From contig CM049322.1 of assembly GCA_026874595.1 (NCBI GenBank), positions 43,772,840 to 43,836,839 of the forward strand: 64,000 nucleotides of DNA, read 5' to 3'. The translations under genes and the position numbers were made by a program. Numbering within the stretch: the stretch's first letter is position 1; each line of letters starts with the position of its first letter. This document shows positions 58,299-64,000 of the stretch, piece after piece. This DNA is from Sipunculus nudus. Taxonomy: Eukaryota > Annelida > Sipuncula > Golfingiida > Sipunculidae. The notes beneath the pieces were generated by a model that was not told where the DNA came from, did no database searches, and was given only the letters and a program-made list of their open reading frames with translations.

Positions 58299-58937
58299 CT
58301 GGAGGAGACAGGAGAGCAAAGCAAGGATGAGGAGTCACTACACTCGATCCCCACCAGGCCAGCATCTGCATCTCCCTTCACCTCTGCATCTGCCTCCTCC
58401 TCTTGATCCATTGGTGAACCCACCATCTCCTGCGTCGGAGTTTCTGTTGCGGCTCCTTTTCCTGTATCAATTAAGGCAAGTAATGCTATGTCGTGCTCAT
58501 GCGCTGCAACTTGAAGCTGCTCTTGCAGCATCAGAACCTGGAGCCTTTGCAGTGGATTGGCATCTTGAGCCGCAGCAGCAGAGACTTCTGGAGAACCTTG
58601 TAAGGTCGTCCTGTAAGATACCACCCCCACCACCCGACCCCCCAACATTGGGCGAAAAAACTCATGTTAATCGCATTTGCTTGCACTTACAAAAATGCTA
58701 AAAATGTACAGCTGCCAGTTGTTGTGAATTCTAGAACAGACCTACCAACTAGACAGATTTAGTCCTATTTAATGTGATTTTTTTAGGTTTATGCAATCAG
58801 AAAATCTTATTTGTAAGATTCTGAATATTTTTGGAACAGAAAACTCATTCTGCAAATCAGTAGATTCCTTACTTGAACTACCACCTGATATGATAGATGA
58901 TCTTGAATCTTATTTTAAAATGTACCATTTTGAATAG
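58299..58937 (+). CDS. uncertain candidate gene end, two exons
   Basis: Last exon 58787-58937: acceptor TTTTTTAG, then phase-2 frame FMQSENLICKILNIFGTENS...LLELPPDMIDDLESYFKMYH ending FE and TAG. The preceding open segment, about 58529-58594 (acceptor CTTGCAG, donor CCTT|GTAAGG), gives HQNLEPLQWIGILSRSSRDF and joins in the right phase. Further upstream an acceptor TTTCAG at 58298 opens LEETGEQSKDEESLHSIPTR, which hits a TGA. Family not recognised; it may be a transposon gene or a broken host gene. Confidence 0.35.
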
Positions 58938-59770
58938 ATAGCAGCATTCAGTTCAAGGATGATTTTGTGCATTGATATGCAGTGGCATGAGTTTCAGGTG
59001 GCGCTGCCATAATGTTGACCCCAGAAAGTAGGCCCCTGGACTCAACTTATAAATATGAATGGCGAGCGTAAAGACTCTCCAATTGAGTAAGATTTCCAAG
59101 TTTAGATGTTAGCTGGTCTGCTAGTATATCAGGGAACTATTTCATGAGTCACTAGTTTGAAATTACACCAAACCATTCACAGTTGCTTTACTGTCACTGC
59201 TGGTCAGTTAAGGGTGAAAGCATGGTGAACGCCCCAATTGATTTTTGAAAGACAAAGCAAGTCTAAGCCCTTTGCTTTTATATCCTGTGAGACATTTTCT
59301 TTCTCTGACAGATTTATCATTATACCCTGGTGAAAATCTGTAATCTGTGAAAGTTTTATAGGCCTGTGACGAATAATAAAACAAGGCCTACAGGCCTAAT
59401 GTGAACTTGTGCATTGGGAAATCCACCAGGTATAATGCTTCAATGTTGGACCATTACTTTTCATGTATATGAACAATGCAAGTACTAACCATTTTGAATA
59501 AGAAACAATTACACAAACATCACTGCTGAAATTCTGGCATGGGTGCACACAACACTAAAAAGATAGTAGCTGGCACCACCAGTCTTGTATACAACAAACC
59601 TATTAGAGATATATACATATGCCCAATTTCAACTGATTTATCAAACCCCTCCATTGAAAAACGCAGGGACACAGAAAAGTCATTGTAGGTGGCGACACCT
59701 GTTTTGTGAGCGAGAAAGCCATCGAAGACACATAGACAGGTCAAACTATTAGGCCAGTACATCAAACTTA
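58938..59770. repeat. diverged GGCGCC-box repeat units
   Basis: Boxes 'caggtggcgctgcca' (58998), 'agctggcaccaccagtc' (59569) and 'taggtggcgacacctg' (59687) mark decayed units of the box family. The rest shows no gene. Confidence 0.45.
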
Positions 59771-60240
59771 CCTGAGTCTGATGTATAGGGCTGACCAGGC
59801 TTAGGTTAGAAAGGCAGTTGCCCTGAGTGAACTGTAACTAATTGCTTGCTTAGGCTACTGCACTGAGTGAACTCATGACCTGCACCTAGCTAACTGAGTG
59901 AACTTTTTACCTGTACCTGGCTGCACTGAGTGAACTCTTGACCTGTTGCCTAATCTGATACAGTTGGCATACCATTGCATAAGCTCTCAGACTGGCTCCA
60001 CATGCAGCCCTGAGGGGCATGACACACATGAGGTGATCACATGATACTCATGAGGTGATCACATGCTACCTATGAGGTAATCACATGGTGCCCATGAGGT
60101 GTTCACATGTCACCCATGAGGTGATCACATGCCTTGTGCTTGGCTGCACTGATTGAACTCTTGACCTATATCTGGCTGCACTGAATAAACTCTTGATCTG
60201 TTGCCAAATCTGAAACAGTTGGCAATTTCTCAACCTATTT
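59771..60240. repeat. short direct repeats around a 22-bp minisatellite
   Basis: 'gcactgagtgaactcttgac' plus 'ctgttgcctaatctgataca' occurs near 59925 and, diverged, near 60147-60225. Between them 'catgaggtgatcacatgata' repeats five times every 22 bp (60027-60136). Non-coding. Confidence 0.8.
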
Positions 60241-60973
60241 AAAGTTACTGATTCAATCTTTGCCTGTTGGTATATCTGTTTACAAATACTGAAAGACTTT
60301 TGCTAAAATGCTTTTTTTCAAACTGACATATTCATAAACTTTTTATCAAAATATCTTGAATAATAAAAGATGCAATACTTTCATTGTTAAAGGTCCAATA
60401 GTTCTGCCAAAAATCATTCTAGTAAACTTGAACAAAGGCCACCTAAGAATAAATTTTGTGCAATGTTACAAGTGATATAATTGAAACAATAATTTTGTAG
60501 AAGAACACTATTGCAGTCCTCAGTTTGAAAGAGACATAATAATGGCCATAAGACCAACTTAAGCTTTTCACAACTCAACCAAAATCAACAAACTCAATCT
60601 ATTCTGATATGATTGAAAGAACCATGTCCTAGGATAATTCTTTTGAAAAAATTGAACAATTCAAATTGACAGTTTCATTATTAACATTTTAAGCTGAAAG
60701 AGGCTATAATTATTAGGTTTTTGCCCATAAATAACAGGTCAATGAAGATGCCAGGCACAAGGAAAATTGCAACTTCAAATGACTAAGTTCAAATTATTGT
60801 AACTACGCTAAAATTCATCAAATGCAAATCATTTGAACAAATTTGAGAGGGCTTGCCTCTGGGATCATTTCTGTAAAATATTGAACAATTTGGCTGGACT
60901 GTTTACAAGAAGAAGACTTTAAAAGGTTTTTCAGCTTTTTCCCTATAAAATCTAAGTATATGCAGACAGCAAA
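60241..60973. other. unassigned sequence
   Basis: AT-rich with weak similarity between neighbouring stretches ('attgaacaatt' at two places). No gene. Confidence 0.3.
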
Positions 60974-62675
60974 CTAGATGTGTCGGAACGACACGAATGT
61001 CCCCGCCTGGGGCAAATTAGAAACATTTGTAAAATTTTGAAAATTTTTTTAAGTTCAGGAGGTGTCGTATGGTCAAAAGTAGGTCAACAAGGGCAAAATG
61101 CAAACTCGATCTGTAACAGGTCATTATCAAGCAACACACCAAAAATCATGCCAGTATATGCAGGCATTGTGAAAAAAAGTCCATACATGTGCATTTTCCA
61201 TAAAAATTTCTGTCTTTCACCAAATTTTCTATGTTTAGGAGCTGTAAAACAATCAAAAGTAGGTCAACCGGGATGAAACGCGAACTCCATCTGTAACTGT
61301 CATTATCTGCCCACACATAAAAAATCAGGGTGGTATCTGCAGGCATTGAGGAAAAAAATCAGTACATATGCATTTGTTATGAAAATTTCTATTTTTCATG
61401 AAACTTTCTATGTTCAGGAGCAGTCAAATGGTCAAAAGTAGGTCAACTGGGACAAAACAAGAACTCGATCTGTAACTGGTCATTATCTGCCTACACACCA
61501 AAAATCAGGCCCGTATCTGCAGGCACTGCGAAAAAAGTCCATACATGTGCACTTTTTTATGAAATTTTCTATGTTAGAGCACCGTCAAATGGTCAAAAGT
61601 AGGTCAACTGGGACAAAACGTGAACTCGATCTGTAACTGGCCATTATCTGCCCACACACCGAAAATCAGGCCAATATCTGCAGGTATTGCGAAGAAAAGT
61701 CTGTACAAGTGTATTTGTCATGAAAATTTATATTTTACATGAAATTTTCTATGTTCAGGAGCCGTAAAAAGTGGGACGAAACGCGAACACGATCTGTAAC
61801 TGGTCAATATCTGCCCACACACCAAAAATCAGGCCAATATCTGCAGGCATTGCAAAAAAAAGTCCGTACATGTGTATTTGTCATGAAATTTCATATTTTT
61901 CATGAAATTTTTTATGTTCAGGAGCCGTAAAACGGTCAAAAGTAGGTCAACTGGGACAAAACGCAAACTCGATCTGTAACTGGTCTATATCTGCCCACAC
62001 ACCAAAAATCAGGCCAATATCTGCAGGCATTGCGAAAAAAAGTCTGTACATGTGTATCTGTCATGAATATTTCTATTTTTCATGAAATTTTCTAAGTTAA
62101 GGAGGCGTAAAACGTTCAAAATAGGTCAACCGGGACGAAACGCAAACTAGATCTGTAACTGGTCATTATCTGCCCACACACAAAAAATCAGGCCAATATC
62201 TGCAGGCATTGCAAAAAAAAGTCCGTACATGTGTATTTGTCATGAAAATTTCTATTTTTCATGAAATTTTCTAAGATTAGGAGCCGTAAAACGGTCAAAA
62301 GACGGTCAACTGGGACAAAATGTGAACTCAATCTGTAACTGGTCATTATCTGCCCACACACCAAAAATCAGGCCAATATCTGCAGGCATTGCGAAAAAAA
62401 ATCCGTACAAATATGTATTTGTCATGAAATTTCTATTTTTCATGAAATTTTCTAAGTTTAGAAGCTGTTAAACGGTCAAAAGTAGGTCAACCGGGACGAA
62501 ACGCGAACTCGATCTGTAACTGGTCTATATTTGCCCACACACCAAAAATCTGGCCAAGTTCTGCAGGCTTTGCAAAAAAAAGTCTGTACAACTGTTTGAT
62601 TTCGGAATGACGGAAGGACGGAATGACGGACATGGGTAAAACTAAATGCCCCGGCCACTTTGTGGCGGGGGCATT
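60974..62675. mobile_element. element with nine ~178-bp tandem units and AATGTCCCCGCC / GGCGGGGGCATT ends
   Basis: Starts 'ctagatgtgtcggaacgaca' plus 'cgaatgtccccgcctggggc' and ends 'tgccccggccactttgtggc' plus 'gggggcatt', an inverted pair of ~12 bp. Between, 'gatctgtaactggtcattat' recurs at about 61108, 61288, 61467, 61628, 61791, 61971, 62149, 62329 and 62511 (161-182 bp apart), with 'aggtcaactgggacaaaacg' and 'aaaaatcaggccaatatctg'. No protein. Confidence 0.75.
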
Positions 62676-63650
62676 AAAAAAATAAGCTGAATCTCACAAC
62701 ATTTGATATGTGACAGATTATTGCAAAAAATCTGGGGATGGTTGCTCCTGATTTTCCTCAGAAATTATGGGTTAATGTACAGATGACCAATGACCCCCAA
62801 TACAAAACAAGGGACCCATGGGTCACGGCGTTCAGCTGTTATATATGATAAAAAAATATGATTTGGGAAAGAGGCACATGCTTGTTTTGTGTGGTAATAA
62901 CTATAAGCTTTATTATGAGTTGTTGGTGTTTAGCCTTTGTATGATTTTGATAGTATCTTTGGAGACAGGGAAGAGGATTGATTTCATTTATTTTATTAAC
63001 AAATGGAGCGCTACTGTCACACAGATTTTGACTTGGCCATATAACTTATAATCAGCACATATAATAAAAGAGTTTAACTATTTATTAAAATTTAATAAAA
63101 AAAATTGTGCCAATATAATTTTATTTAAAAAAATAAGGAAATCATATGATTTTTTAAAATAAAATATAACTGGAATGATTATTGAAATAATATTACAGAA
63201 TATATTCATGAAGGCATTCATGAATACATTTTGAAAGTATCTGCACTGGTATTCAAATACTTTCATTTTTACCTGAATTCCCATTCTTATGCAATAAAAT
63301 TTTTTAATGCAGTAAATATTCATATTTGTATTAAACAAAAATTTGTAAAACATACGCACCATGTCTAGTATTTATTCAGTTTTAGCCAAACAATGATGAT
63401 GAGAATCCAAAATATACAAAATTCACAAATTTAAATAATGATCATAAGTACCTGGTTTTATGGCTTTTATTTATGTTAAAAAAAAATGTAATATATTCAC
63501 TTTAGGCTACTTTCACATCAATCTACACACTAGACACAGTAGGAATCTAGATTAATATTATCAACTGCATCTTTGTCTATCATTAATTTCCTTCATATGA
63601 TCCCTAATGATTAGTAATGAATAATATGATTTATTTTTTATCATTAAAAT
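62676..63650. other. short element end plus unassigned AT-rich DNA
   Basis: 'acaagggacccatgggtcac' plus 'ggcgttcagctg' at 62803 is a left end of the family at 3628, but only a short stretch follows before AT-rich unique-looking sequence. No gene. Confidence 0.4.
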
Positions 63651-64000
63651 TGAACTGAACAAGTGACCCATGGGTCATGACGCTCAACTGCCAAGCATGA
63701 CCTGCAACATCATGGGCTGGGATTCACAACTAGTAAAATTGATGCAGAACCTATATGCCAATTTTTTTTAAACTTTCTACATTGCCATAAATTCTTATCA
63801 TATATGTCTGGTTAAAACATAGTGAACTAGATATTTCTTGGCACCGCAGGTGCCAGAGTATCCCCAGACATAGTAGCCCCCCCTTTAAGAATGGGCCCCC
63901 ATTTTTAGCAGCATATACTGACACTTGGCAAGCAATTATTGTTTCTTCCATCTATCAATGTTGGTCCTGTGACCTTGACCTTTGACCTCATGACCCAAAA
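63651..64000. mobile_element. start of another GACCCATGGGTC element, cut by window edge
   Basis: 'acaagtgacccatgggtcat' plus 'gacgctcaactg' at 63659 opens a copy. The GGCACCGCAGGTGCC palindrome unit follows at 63833, then the 'gtgaccttgacctttgacct' phrase at 63970 runs off the window. Confidence 0.55.

Noticed and set aside
58295..58648. Minus-strand acidic frame opposite the candidate exons
   Set aside because: Composition is plausible, but the + strand has a linked terminal exon with good splice signals just downstream; strand left open only weakly.

Overview
The window looks like animal nuclear DNA, most likely from a bivalve mollusc. This is inferred from AT-rich sequence, spliced genes with long introns, tRNA-derived SINEs, LINE and Ty3/gypsy relics, and a high density of mobile elements built around tandem repeats of about 150 to 330 bp. 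I cannot name the species. No bacterial operon, rRNA, intact tRNA or CRISPR array was seen.

The one convincing gene is on the + strand, 14467-32816. It is an immunoglobulin-superfamily gene assembled here by hand from splice sites, reading frames and intron phases. A signal-peptide exon (14467-14500) is followed by a 7 kb intron and eight exons encoding two repeats of an A-B domain pair (A1, B1, A2, B2). A is a conventional Ig domain with two Cys and Trp. B is an unusual three-Cys domain ending in a C-D-D-D-x5-C motif. Two alternative last exons follow: 32339-32538 (a Cys-rich secreted tail) and 32722-32816 (a hydrophobic tail typical of GPI anchoring). The exon lengths sum to exact multiples of three for both forms (499 and 534 residues).

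Region by region. 1-14100: no gene seen. It holds a 147-bp repeat, a 30-bp minisatellite, two copies of an element with palindromic GTGGCGCCACC boxes (2140-2965 and 10330-11470), a composite element (3628-6176), a MITE (6588-7035) and a local duplication (8629-9815). 14501-21511 (intron 1): a ~30-bp tandem array split by a 3.7 kb DNA transposon (17010-20753) with 20-bp terminal inverted repeats and a 2-bp TT duplication. The element carries decayed exons on the - strand. 21785-32338: further introns with a MITE (25226-25499), an hAT-like element (27147-27708), SINEs (29630-30075) and a 148-bp array (30290-31310).

32817-42080: repeat-rich sequence, with a 3.2 kb element (35376-38605) and a LINE ORF1 relic (38950-40500) interrupted by a ~708-bp insertion. 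42081-45466 (- strand): a decayed Ty3/gypsy polyprotein (gag, protease, RT, RNase H, integrase), with tandem LTR-like units at 45652-46494. 46955-48950: a ~156-bp satellite. 48955-52110: decayed coding sequence ending in a Ulp1/C48-like cysteine-protease relic. 52137-64000: more repeat elements (52137-54070, 55580-58234, 60974-62675) and one uncertain small candidate gene end (58299-58937).

The Ig gene is predicted to make a cell-surface or secreted recognition or adhesion protein. The rest of the window is almost entirely transposon-derived and tandem repeat DNA.
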